Assembly (NCBI GenBank): GCA_050485385.1
Contig: JBJHBG010000114.1
Span: forward strand, 1-15,466
Length of the DNA: 15,466 nt
Source: RECO01 sp050485385
Lineage (GTDB): Bacteria > Pseudomonadota > Alphaproteobacteria > Geminicoccales > Geminicoccaceae
Direction: 5' to 3'
Made by a program: the position numbers and the translations under genes. The notes under the pieces are model-generated. The model made no database searches. It was not told the DNA's origin and saw nothing but the letters and a program-made list of their open reading frames with translations. Positions 1-6,611 of the stretch are shown one piece after another; within the stretch, counting starts at the first letter, position 1, and each line of letters opens with the position of its first letter.

Positions 1-1
1 T

Positions 2-715
2 CTCGGGCTGGTGCCGTGGATGGAGGACGATCTGGCCTCCAAGCTCGACCGTTTCCTCGGCCTCGCCGCCGAGCGCGGGCTCGACGTCGACCTCCATGTC
101 GACGAGAGCCTGGAGCCAGGGGCCACGGCCTTGCGCGAGCTGGCGCTGGCGGTGCGGCGGACCGGCTTTCCCGGCCGCGTCGTTGCCGGCCATTGTTGCT
201 CCTTGGGCGTGCAGGACGAGGCCGAAGCGCTGCGCACGCTCGACCTCGTCGCCGAGGCGGGCATCGCCATCGTCGCGCTGCCGCTCTGCAACCTCTACCT
301 TCAAGATCGCGCGGCGGAGCGCACGCCGCGCCGCCGCGGCGTCACGCTGCTGCACGAGATGCGCGCGCGCGGGATCGACGTCATGGTGGCGAGCGACAAC
401 ACCCGCGATCCGTTCTACGCCTATGGCGACCTCGACCTGCACGAGGTGTTCCGCGCCGCCGTGCGCATCGGCCATCTCGACCACCCCTTCGGCGACTGGC
501 CGGCTCTGGTGACGCGCACGCCCGCCAGGATCATGGGGCTCGCCGACCGTGGCGTGATCCGGCCGGGCGCGCCGGCCGACCTCGTCGTCTTCCAGGGCCG
601 CAGCTTCTCCGAGGTCTTGTCGAGGCCGGAGAGCCGACGCACCATCCTGCGCGCTGGCAAGGTCAGTGAGGCGGAGCCGCCGGCCTATGCCGAGCTGGAC
701 GCGCTGTTCGCCTGA
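2..715 (+). CDS. Amidohydrolase, cytosine-deaminase-like (5' end cut by window)
   Basis: This is the C-terminal part (about 237 residues) of a metal-dependent amidohydrolase; the frame is open to the left window edge, so the N-terminal HxH metal motif is not in view. Visible family landmarks, in order, are LHVDES (His and Glu of the active site, His codon at 95-97), GHCCSL (second metal or substrate His), ASDNTRDPFYAYGDLDL (the catalytic Asp segment of the CodA group), and the C-terminal PADLVVFQG strand that returns to the composite beta-sandwich. The SDNxRDPF signature favours the cytosine deaminase branch, whose members hydrolyse exocyclic or ring C-N bonds of pyrimidines, isoguanine or related heterocycles. 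The true substrate cannot be read from the sequence. It sits 16 nt upstream of two FAD oxidases on the same strand, so it is probably the leading or middle gene of that operon. The family call is firm; 'cytosine deaminase' as an activity is not. Confidence 0.85.
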   Translation, partial: LGLVPWMEDDLASKLDRFLGLAAERGLDVDLHVDESLEPGATALRELALAVRRTGFPGRVVAGHCCSLGVQDEAEALRTLDLVAEAGIAIVALPLCNLYLQDRAAERTPRRRGVTLLHEMRARGIDVMVASDNTRDPFYAYGDLDLHEVFRAAVRIGHLDHPFGDWPALVTRTPARIMGLADRGVIRPGAPADLVVFQGRSFSEVLSRPESRRTILRAGKVSEAEPPAYAELDALFA

Positions 716-731
716 TCACCGGGAGACGTGG

Positions 732-2111
732 ATGGCCGACCTGGCCCTGTTGCTGGACGAGCTTGCCGACCTCGACGTCGAGACGCAGCCGCACAAGGTG
801 AAACGCCGCTCCCGCGACTTCTATTGGTACAGCCCGATCCTGCGGCCCCAGCTCGACGGCGTGACGGCCGACGCGGTGATTACGGCGAAGAGCGAGGCCG
901 ACGTCGTCCGCGTCGTCGAGCGTGCCTTCGCCCGCGACGTGCCGCTCACGGTCAGGGGCGGCGGCACCGGCAACTACGGTCAGGCGATGCCGCTTCGGGG
1001 CGGTGTCGTGCTCGACCTCTCCGGACTGACCCGCATCAAGGAGATCGGGTCGGGCCGCGTTCGGGTCGAGGCGGGAGCCAAGATCGTCGACGTCGACGAG
1101 GCCTGTCAACGCCACTCCGGCCAGGAACTGCGGTTTCACCCCTCCACCCGCGCCACCGGCACCATCGGCGGCTACGTCGCGGGCGGCTCGTCCGGCATCG
1201 GTTCGATCACCTGGGGGCTCCTGCGCGACCCCGGCAACATCATCGCTGCCCGCGTCGTCACCATGGAGGAGACGCCGCGCGTGCTCGAGCTGCGCGGCAA
1301 CGACGTGCAGAAGGTGAACCACGCGTACGGCACCAACGGCATCATCACCGAATTGGAGATGCCGCTCGCCCCCGCCTATCCCTGGCGCGAATACGTCGTC
1401 GCCTTCGACGACTTCATGGCCGCCTGCCGCTTCGCCGACCGGGTGGCGAAGATGGACGGCCTTGCGAAGAAGCTCGTGTCGGTGCTGCCGGCGCCGATCG
1501 CCGGCCGCTGGCTGTTGCCGGACCTGGCCGGCGAGCGGGAGACGCTGGTGCTGCTGATGGTGGCGGACTTCGCCGCCGAGGTGTTCCACGACGTTGTCGC
1601 CGCCAGTGCCGGACGCGTGGTCCACGACGTCCTTCAGGCGGAACTGCCGGACGGCGCACTGCCGCTCTACGAGTACACCTGGAACCACACCACCCTACAT
1701 TGCCTGAAGCACACCCGTGAGGTGACTTATCTCCAGACGTTGTTCCCGCCACCGTTTCATCTTGCCAAGGTGGAAGAGATGTGGCGCCATTTCGGTGAGG
1801 AGGTGCATCCGCACCTGGAGTTCGTGCGCTTCGGCGGCGAGGTGGCGTGCTTCGGGCTGCAGGTGGTGGAGTATCGGAGCCCCGAGCGCTTGCAGGCGAT
1901 CATGGACCACCACAACCGCGAAGGCTGCCCGATCTTCAACCCGCACGACTACACCCTGGAGGGTGGGGGCATGAAGCGTGTCGACCGGGTCCAACTCGAC
2001 TTCAAGCGCGAGGCCGATCCAAAGGGCCTTTTGAACCCCGGCAAAATGATCGGTTGGGACGACCCCGACTACGACGAGAGCGCCGACCGGCGCTTTCTCT
2101 ATGACCACTGA
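732..2111 (+). CDS. FAD-binding oxidoreductase (VAO/PCMH family), first paralogue
   Basis: A 459-residue flavin-dependent oxidase or dehydrogenase. The PCMH FAD-binding domain covers roughly residues 45-215, with the pyrophosphate loop VRGGGTGNYGQ (about 74-84) and the second FAD segment HPSTRATGTIGGYVAGGSS (about 136-154). The C-terminal cap/substrate domain follows, and the protein closes with DFKREADPKGLLNPGKM (423-439), the usual end of FAD-linked oxidases. I see no signal peptide, so it is probably cytoplasmic. I chose the ATG at 732 because GGGAGA lies 6 nt upstream; the same frame is open back to a GTG at 666, but that start would overlap the amidohydrolase and lacks a ribosome site. 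The next gene is a close paralogue overlapping it by 11 nt. The family oxidises alcohols, hydroxy acids, amines or sugars; the substrate is not identifiable here. The link to the amidohydrolase suggests catabolism of a heterocycle or its ring-opening product (inference). Confidence 0.88.
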   Translation: MADLALLLDELADLDVETQPHKVKRRSRDFYWYSPILRPQLDGVTADAVITAKSEADVVRVVERAFARDVPLTVRGGGTGNYGQAMPLRGGVVLDLSGLTRIKEIGSGRVRVEAGAKIVDVDEACQRHSGQELRFHPSTRATGTIGGYVAGGSSGIGSITWGLLRDPGNIIAARVVTMEETPRVLELRGNDVQKVNHAYGTNGIITELEMPLAPAYPWREYVVAFDDFMAACRFADRVAKMDGLAKKLVSVLPAPIAGRWLLPDLAGERETLVLLMVADFAAEVFHDVVAASAGRVVHDVLQAELPDGALPLYEYTWNHTTLHCLKHTREVTYLQTLFPPPFHLAKVEEMWRHFGEEVHPHLEFVRFGGEVACFGLQVVEYRSPERLQAIMDHHNREGCPIFNPHDYTLEGGGMKRVDRVQLDFKREADPKGLLNPGKMIGWDDPDYDESADRRFLYDH

Positions 2112-3495
2112 GGCCGCGTTCGGACCGAGGGTGACGAGGGCGGCGGTCGACGCCGTCCTGGCGGAGCTGGACGGGCTGGTGGTCGACATCGACCCCGCCA
2201 GGGTGCGCCGGCGCAGCCGCGACTTCTACTGGTACAGCCCCGTCCTGCGCGACCAGCTCGACGAGGTCAGCGCCGATGCCGTCGTCTCGCCGGTGGACGA
2301 GGACGAGCTGAAGCGGCTGCTCGCCGCCTGCTACCGCCACGAGGTGCCCGTTACCGTGCGCGGCGCCGGCACGGGGAATTACGGCCAGGCCATGCCGCTC
2401 CGGGGCGGTATCGTCCTCGACATGGGCTACTTCAACCGCATCGTCGCCGTCGATCAGGGCTGGTGCCGCGCGCAGGCCGGATGCGTGCTCGGCGTCCTCG
2501 ACCACGCGCTGCACGAGCGCGGTCAGAGCCTGCGTTTTCACCCGAGCACCATCGCCACCGCCACGGTGGGCGGCTTCGTCGCCGGCGGTTCGGGCGGGGT
2601 GGGGAGCGTGACCTGGGGGACACTGCGCGACCTCGGCGCGGTGCGGGCCTTGCGTGTCGTCACCATGGAGGCGACGCCGCGCACGCTGGAGTTGCGGGGC
2701 GGGCATGTCCGCCTCGCCATGCACGGCTTCGGCACGACGGGCGTGATCACCGAGGTGGAGCTGCCGACAGCGCCCCTCGTCCGCTGGCTGGAGCGCGTCG
2801 TCGGCTTCGCGGACCTGGAAGCGGCGCTCCGCTTCGCCGACGGGCTCGCCCACGCCGACGCCGTTCCCAAGCGCCTCGTGTCGGTCGTCGCGGCCCCGGC
2901 GGCCGGACGGTATCTCTTCCCGCACGGCGTCGACGAGGCGACCCACGTGGTCTTGGTGATGGCGGCCGAGGCTAGCGGCGAGGCGGTGCAGGACTTGGTG
3001 GCGGCACACGGGGGCCAAGCGCTGTCGGTGGCGGGCTCGCCGCTCTACGAGTACGCCTGGAACCACACGACGCTGCACACGCTCAAGCACGACCGCGCCT
3101 GGACCTACCTCCAGGTCGCCTATCCATCGCCCGACCATGTCGCCAAGGTGCTCCGCCTCGCCCGCGCCTTCGCCACCGACGAGTTGATCACCCACGTCGA
3201 GTTCCTGCGGCTGGGCGGCATCGTGACCTGCTCGGGGCTGCCGCTGCTGCGCTACACGAGCCGCTACCGGCTCCAGGCCGTGATCGACCAGCACGAGCAG
3301 GAGGGCTGCCCCGTGTTCGACCCCCACGTCTTCACCCTCGAGGACATGGGCCGAAAGCACGTCGACAAGCACCTCCTGGCCTTCAAGCGCGAGGTCGATC
3401 CGAAGAACCTCCTGAACCCCGGCAAGATGCGCACCTTCGAGGCACCGCCGGCGGGCGACGTCCCGCCGCCGCCGTTCGGCTTCACCGCCGCCTGA
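2101..3495 (+). CDS. FAD-binding oxidoreductase (VAO/PCMH family), second paralogue
   Basis: A 464-residue paralogue of the preceding gene, whose stop codon lies inside its first codons (11-nt overlap), so the two are probably translationally coupled. The two proteins share long stretches: RRRSRDFYWYSP near the N-terminus, TGNYGQAMPLRGG in the FAD loop, FHPST...GGxVAGGS, YEYxWNHTTLHxLKH in the middle, and FKREVDPKNLLNPGKM at the C-terminus. The strong conservation of WNHTTLH, outside the FAD core, suggests that both use related chemistry or form a heteromer. The tail ends with a Pro/Gly-rich extension (PPAGDVPPPPFGF) that the first paralogue lacks. No signal peptide or covalent-flavin motif was recognised with confidence. 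It is the last gene of this operon; an inverted repeat spans its stop codon. The substrate is unknown. Confidence 0.88.
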   Translation: MTTEAAFGPRVTRAAVDAVLAELDGLVVDIDPARVRRRSRDFYWYSPVLRDQLDEVSADAVVSPVDEDELKRLLAACYRHEVPVTVRGAGTGNYGQAMPLRGGIVLDMGYFNRIVAVDQGWCRAQAGCVLGVLDHALHERGQSLRFHPSTIATATVGGFVAGGSGGVGSVTWGTLRDLGAVRALRVVTMEATPRTLELRGGHVRLAMHGFGTTGVITEVELPTAPLVRWLERVVGFADLEAALRFADGLAHADAVPKRLVSVVAAPAAGRYLFPHGVDEATHVVLVMAAEASGEAVQDLVAAHGGQALSVAGSPLYEYAWNHTTLHTLKHDRAWTYLQVAYPSPDHVAKVLRLARAFATDELITHVEFLRLGGIVTCSGLPLLRYTSRYRLQAVIDQHEQEGCPVFDPHVFTLEDMGRKHVDKHLLAFKREVDPKNLLNPGKMRTFEAPPAGDVPPPPFGFTAA

Positions 3496-3525
3496 GCGCA
3501 CCCGCACGCCGAGTTGCGCGCTCAG
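3492..3525. terminator. Inverted repeat spanning two convergent stop codons
   Basis: CTGAGCGC (3492-3499) and GCGCTCAG (3518-3525) are perfect 8-bp inverted complements with an 18-nt spacer. The left arm contains the TGA of the second FAD oxidase and the right arm contains the TGA of the convergent peptidase gene. This position suits a bidirectional terminator serving both genes in a 26-nt intergenic space. Against this, neither side has a U-rich run, so it may act only as a transcript-end stabiliser or be chance. Confidence 0.35.
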
Positions 3526-4195
3526 CCCAAGGTCTCGACGAGGCAGGCATAGCTGTCGGCGTTGCGCAGCTTTTCCAGATCGTTCAGGCCGACCGTCAGC
3601 GTCGATGGGGCGCAATTATTGCCGTAGTATTTGTCGAGATAGGCTGCCGCATAGCGATGCGCCGCTTCATGGACCAAAGTCCCCATGCGCATTTGCGGCA
3701 GCTCCGCATCGAAGGCTGGCTGGCAGACGTGAATGTTGCCGATGCCCGCCTTGGCCAGATACGGCCGCACGTAAGCGGTCGCGCCCTGCCCACAAAAGTG
3801 GTCATACAAGACGTGCGATGGATACTCGCATTCGAACGTTGCGGTCGGCAGATGGGTGAGGATGATGCGCAGATAATGGGCGACGACCTGAGCGGGGTTC
3901 GCACCGAAGTACAGTGACAGGGCGGCGCTCGCCGCGGGCGAGGGCGGCGTCGCCGAGATCGCGGCGATGGTTCTCGTCAGCGCAACGATGGCGTCCTGCG
4001 CGGCTTGGCGGACGTTGGCGTCGTGTGCGGGTGAGCAGTCCTCGGTGGCGTAGCGCCGGACGCTTGGCGGAACGCCGGCCTTCGACCGGGCTGGCGGCGG
4101 GAAGATCGGCCGGTCGGCGAGGCGGTAGACGAGGGTGGGCCGCGCCGATTCACCGGCCGCGACGGCGGTCCGCCGCACCGCGGCCGGCGCCGCCA
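3522..4195 (-). CDS. M35-like (aspzincin) metallopeptidase domain protein, 5' end lost in gap
   Basis: About 223 residues of a zinc endopeptidase of the deuterolysin/lysine-specific metalloendopeptidase type are visible. The zinc motif GTLVHEAAHRY is encoded around 3657-3671. Upstream is the family pattern YFG...VAHYLRIILTHL...TFECEYP...AYVRPYL...IHVCQPAF; downstream is NADSYACLVETLG, matching the NADSY segment near the end of this domain. HExxH supplies two His ligands; the Asp of YLDKYYG, 12 residues after the first His, is the best third ligand, although the canonical GTxxD spelling is absent. Six cysteines fit a secreted, disulphide-bonded protein. The start and any signal peptide fall in the run of N and the G-rich sequence beyond it. 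The frame stays formally open to 4439, but the part encoded by the G-rich stretch is Pro/Gly low complexity and not believable. Base composition is visibly less GC-rich than its neighbours, a possible sign of transfer. Confidence 0.75.
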
Positions 4196-4205
4196 NNNNN
4201 NNNNN
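4196..4205. other. Assembly gap (10 N)
   Basis: Ten unknown bases, the form of a scaffolding placeholder rather than measured sequence. Continuity, spacing and even the adjacency of the genes on the two sides are therefore not proven by this sequence. Confidence 0.99.
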
Positions 4206-4339
4206 GGGGCCCAGGTCCCCGGGGGGGGGGGTGGGGGGGGCCGGTCGCGGGCTGGCCCCGCGGGGGGGGGGGGGGTGGGGGTTGTGGGGGGGGGGCGGGG
4301 CCTTTGCCCGGGCGCCCAGGGCGGGCCCCCCCCCCGGGC
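4206..4339. other. G-homopolymer-rich low-complexity contig edge
   Basis: Many runs of about 5-14 G, broken by single T or C bases, with a C run near 4326-4335. Nothing else in the window looks like this, and it begins exactly at the N run. It resembles the poly-G noise of two-colour sequencing at an uncovered contig end, or a real G-rich tract that stopped the assembly. No gene, promoter or credible repeat unit can be supported in it. Confidence 0.7.
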
Positions 4340-4351
4340 CCGGCGCCGCCA

Positions 4352-4516
4352 CGCGACCGTGTCGCGGTCGGTGGACCGGTGCGGCCTGTTGCATGCGAGC
4401 CGTCTCCCGACAGGCGTTCCAGCAACGACGTTGCGGCACGGACGATCGATCGCCCGCCGCAGCCGATCAACTGTATCACAAGAGGGGGCGGATGGGCGGG
4501 CGATCGTTCGGCACGG
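4352..4516. other. Intergenic stretch between gap and carbonic anhydrase stop
   Basis: This 165-nt stretch has normal composition. If the gap is a simple collapsed overlap, it holds the 5' end and promoter of the peptidase gene (an in-frame ATG lies near 4395 and another near 4439, neither followed by a signal-peptide-like sequence), plus the 3' trailer of the carbonic anhydrase gene. I see no hairpin with a T-run and no convincing promoter on either strand. Confidence 0.5.
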
Positions 4517-5245
4517 TCAGGCGATCAGCCGCACGCGGCCGTCGGTGAGGTCGTACATGGCGCCGACGATGCGGATCGTCCCGGCATCCTCCAACTCGCG
4601 CAGCACGGCGCTGCGCGCGCGGATCGCCTCGACCGTGCGCACGACGTGGGTCGCGGCCACCGCGTCGACGAACGTTGCATCGTCGCTCGTCCGGTTGCCG
4701 TCGTAGGCCGTTGCCTCGACCGCCGGCTCGATGCCGGCGAGAAGGCCGGTCAGATGGCCCAGTTGGGCACCGTCGATGGCGCCCTTGATGGCACCGCAGG
4801 CGGTGTGGCCCAGCACCATGATGACCTTCGCCCCCGCCACGGCGCAGGCGAACTCCAAACTGCCGAGGATGTCGTCGTTGACGCCGTTGCCGGCGATGCG
4901 CGCGTTGAACACGTCGCCGATGCCGGTATCCATGACGATCTCGGCCGGCGCACGGCTGTCGATGCAGCTCAAGATGGCGGCCGCTGGATACTGCCCGTCG
5001 GCCGTCGCGCGCTGTTCGGCCAGGAAGTCGCGCTCGGCGCGTACTCCCGAAACGAAGCGCGCGTTGCCGTCCAGCAACTCGGTCACGACGTCGTCCGGCG
5101 ACAGCGCGTCGCGCTGCGCACCGTCGAGCGCCGTCATGCCGCTACGGATGGGGAGCGTGGTAAGGAGCGCCGTCAAGCCGGCTCCGAGCAAGGCGCTGCG
5201 GCGTGCGCAACTCGACGATGACGGCGCTGCGGCGTCGGTGCACAT
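4517..5245 (-). CDS. Beta-carbonic anhydrase with twin-arginine signal
   Basis: A 242-residue zinc enzyme interconverting CO2 and bicarbonate. Zinc ligands are Cys94 and Asp96 in SCIDSR (Arg98 forms the Asp-Arg dyad), and His147 and Cys150 in GHTACG: the full beta-class set. The N-terminus carries CARRSALLGAGLTALLTTLP (residues 13-32), a twin-arginine followed by a hydrophobic stretch. This is typical of the exported clade-C beta-carbonic anhydrases, so it should act in the periplasm or be membrane-anchored. I chose the ATG at 5245 because GAGGGA lies about 9 nt upstream; an in-frame ATG at 5272 has no ribosome site and would push the Arg pair deeper. It is set apart from the upstream creatininase gene by a terminator hairpin, so it probably has its own promoter between 5246 and 5322. 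Nothing in the neighbours explains a need for periplasmic bicarbonate. Confidence 0.92.
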   Translation of the reverse strand: MCTDAAAPSSSSCARRSALLGAGLTALLTTLPIRSGMTALDGAQRDALSPDDVVTELLDGNARFVSGVRAERDFLAEQRATADGQYPAAAILSCIDSRAPAEIVMDTGIGDVFNARIAGNGVNDDILGSLEFACAVAGAKVIMVLGHTACGAIKGAIDGAQLGHLTGLLAGIEPAVEATAYDGNRTSDDATFVDAVAATHVVRTVEAIRARSAVLRELEDAGTIRIVGAMYDLTDGRVRLIA

Positions 5246-5322
5246 CGATGATCGTCCCTCGTTCGTGAACATGACGTGCGAGCCGTAGCGCAACCTTCGG
5301 TGGTGGGCCATCGGGAAGAAGG

Positions 5323-5346
5323 GCAGGGGGCCCGATAGCCCCCTGC
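5323..5346 (-). terminator. Terminator hairpin after the creatininase-family gene
   Basis: GCAGGGGGC (5323-5331) pairs perfectly with GCCCCCTGC (5338-5346) around a 6-nt loop. On the - strand it lies 5 nt past the creatininase-family stop codon and is followed by a pyrimidine-rich CCTTCTTCCC. The stem is strong; the T-run is only partial. It separates that gene from the carbonic anhydrase gene. Confidence 0.65.
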
Positions 5347-5351
5347 GCCGG

Positions 5352-6161
5352 TCACTCACGGTCTCGGCGCAGGTTGGCGAGCGGATAGCGGACCAGTTCC
5401 TCCAATAACGCGACGAGCCGGCCGGCGACGTGGTCCAGGATGGCTTCGCCCGTCGCCGCCTCGGCGGCGGCGGCGTTGCCCGCCGCTCCCGAGGCGTCCA
5501 GGTCCTGCGCCATCCAACCGAAGCCGGCCGCACCCAGGCCCATCAGCAGCGGGAAGTCGTTGTCGGCGCGGCGGGTGAGGGGAACGAAGTCGCGGGCCTC
5601 GTTGCGTCGCACGTGCTCCGGGTGCAGGGCGAGCATGACACTCGTCTCGACCTCGCCGGCGTGGATGCCGTGGCGGCGCTCGCTCTCGTCGATCAGGCCG
5701 TCGGGCAGGCCGAGCTGCGGCCAGCTCACGGCCGCGACGAACATGCCGTGCTCGATGCGCAGTTGGCGGGCGACGATCTGCATGACCTGGACCTGGCCGC
5801 CGTGGCTGTTGAGGATCAAGAGCTTGCGCACGCCGGCACGCGCCACCGACGCGCCGATCTCGTACCACAGGCGCCTGAGCGTCTCGGCGGAGTGGGTGAG
5901 GCTGCCCGGAAAGGCGAGGTGCTCCTCGCTGCGGCCGACCCAGGTCATCGGCAGGACGGTGACGGGAAGGCCGGAGGGCGTGCGTTCCAGGGCGCGCCCG
6001 ACGATGCCGCGGTTGATCGCAGCGTCGACCATCAAGGGCAGGTGGGGGCCGTGCTGCTCGACGGCGCCCACCGGGAGGACGGCCACCCACCGCTCCGGGT
6101 CGACGTGGTCGAAGTCGGCGCTGGTCATCTCGACCCAATGGCGGCGCGGCAGAAGACCCAT
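5352..6161 (-). CDS. Creatininase-family amidohydrolase
   Basis: A 269-residue cytoplasmic metal-dependent amidohydrolase of the creatininase fold. The motifs are VGAVEQHGPHLPL with Glu35 and His37, Asp46 (DAAINRG), GRSEEHLAFPGSLT, LNSHGGQ with His120, and GIHAGEVETS with His167 and Glu170. These are the conserved metal and active-site positions of the family. Authentic creatininase has a Glu two residues after the His120 equivalent; here it is Gly (SHGG). That places the protein with the broader group that includes FAPy deformylases and MftE-like peptidases rather than true creatinine amidohydrolases. The start is the ATG at 6161, with AGGGAG 5 nt upstream; a start 9 codons earlier has no ribosome site. 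It is transcribed divergently from the RidA gene, with 75 nt between them, and ends at a hairpin terminator. The substrate is unknown; a cyclic amide or formamide intermediate would fit the neighbourhood. Confidence 0.88.
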   Translation of the reverse strand: MGLLPRRHWVEMTSADFDHVDPERWVAVLPVGAVEQHGPHLPLMVDAAINRGIVGRALERTPSGLPVTVLPMTWVGRSEEHLAFPGSLTHSAETLRRLWYEIGASVARAGVRKLLILNSHGGQVQVMQIVARQLRIEHGMFVAAVSWPQLGLPDGLIDESERRHGIHAGEVETSVMLALHPEHVRRNEARDFVPLTRRADNDFPLLMGLGAAGFGWMAQDLDASGAAGNAAAAEAATGEAILDHVAGRLVALLEELVRYPLANLRRDRE

Positions 6162-6170
6162 GCTTGCTCC

Positions 6171-6187
6171 CTGGCACGGTTCTGGCA
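6171..6187 (+). promoter_or_regulatory. Sigma-54 (RpoN) -24/-12 promoter for the RidA operon
   Basis: CTGGCACGGTTCTGGCA matches the RpoN consensus YTGGCACGrNNNTTGCW at every fixed position except one (G for the second T of the -12 element), with the correct GG-to-GC spacing. It points to the RidA gene, placing transcription start near 6197-6200 and leaving a leader of about 40 nt. It lies in the 75-nt divergent space, right beside the creatininase ribosome site (AGGGAG, about 6167-6172). RpoN promoters need an enhancer-binding activator; no NtrC-type dyad was recognised nearby. Confidence 0.6.
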
Positions 6188-6236
6188 TCTCTCGGGCACG
6201 CTAGCCGAGCCCGCGCCCGTGTCGAGGTGTCCGCGC

Positions 6237-6611
6237 ATGACCGACCGTTCCTCCCTCCGCCCACCCTATGGCCGCTACCGGCATGTCGTCGCGGTCGAGG
6301 GCGTGCAGCGGCTCGTCGCCTTCTCCGGGCAGATCGCCGTCCGCGCCGACGAAACGATCCCGGAGGGCATCGAGGCGCAGACCCGTCTGATCCTGGAGAA
6401 CGTCGATCTGCTCCTGGCCGATGTCGGGCTGGAGCGCCGTCACCTGCTGCGGCTGACCACCTATCTGGTCGATCCGGCCGACCGCGTGGGCTACATGGCC
6501 GTCCGCGACGCCTGGGTGGCCGATCCGCCGCCCGCCTCGACCCTGCTCTACGTCGCGGGGTTGGTGAACCCGGCGCTCAGGGTCGAGATCGAGGTCTTGG
6601 CCGCCGGCTGA
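6237..6611 (+). CDS. RidA-family (YjgF/YER057c/UK114) protein
   Basis: A 124-residue protein covering the whole RidA domain: LVAFSGQIAVRAD (first strands), EAQTRLILENVDLLLADVGL (helix), LLRLTTYLVDPADR, and the C-terminal LRVEIEVLAAG, which matches the VEIE block. Archetypal RidA enzymes deaminate reactive enamines/imines using an Arg in the motif PARS. Here the corresponding stretch reads PPASTLLYVAGLV, so that Arg seems to be absent, as in several Rid subfamilies of other or unknown function. The ATG at 6237 has GAGGTG 7 nt upstream. Its stop codon shares a base with the start of the next gene (TGATG), so the two are translationally coupled. A sigma-54-type promoter precedes it. Family members form trimers in the cytosol; the substrate here is unknown, and a stray intermediate made by the coupled reductases or the divergent amidohydrolase is an inference. 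Confidence 0.88.
   Translation: MTDRSSLRPPYGRYRHVVAVEGVQRLVAFSGQIAVRADETIPEGIEAQTRLILENVDLLLADVGLERRHLLRLTTYLVDPADRVGYMAVRDAWVADPPPASTLLYVAGLVNPALRVEIEVLAAG

Larger units (their letters stand above)
4184..4351. repeat. 12-bp direct repeat flanking the assembly gap
   Basis: CCGGCGCCGCCA occurs at 4184-4195, directly before the N run, and again at 4340-4351, directly after the G-rich stretch. The copies are 156 nt apart. Deleting everything between them joins the two sides at one copy and keeps the peptidase reading frame open, which is what would be seen if the two contigs really overlap here and the intervening sequence is an assembly artefact. Confidence 0.6.

Noticed and set aside
666..731. 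Upstream GTG start for the first FAD oxidase
   Set aside because: It would overlap the amidohydrolase by 50 nt, lacks a ribosome site and adds an unconserved-looking Arg-rich leader; the ATG at 732 has GGGAGA at good spacing.
2002..3615. A 537-codon open frame on the - strand opposite the second FAD oxidase
   Set aside because: It runs antisense through a clear FAD oxidase and has shadow-like composition with no domain.
4206..4339. G-quadruplex-forming regulatory element
   Set aside because: The G runs could fold, but they begin at an assembly gap and look like sequencing noise; no function is supportable until reads confirm them.
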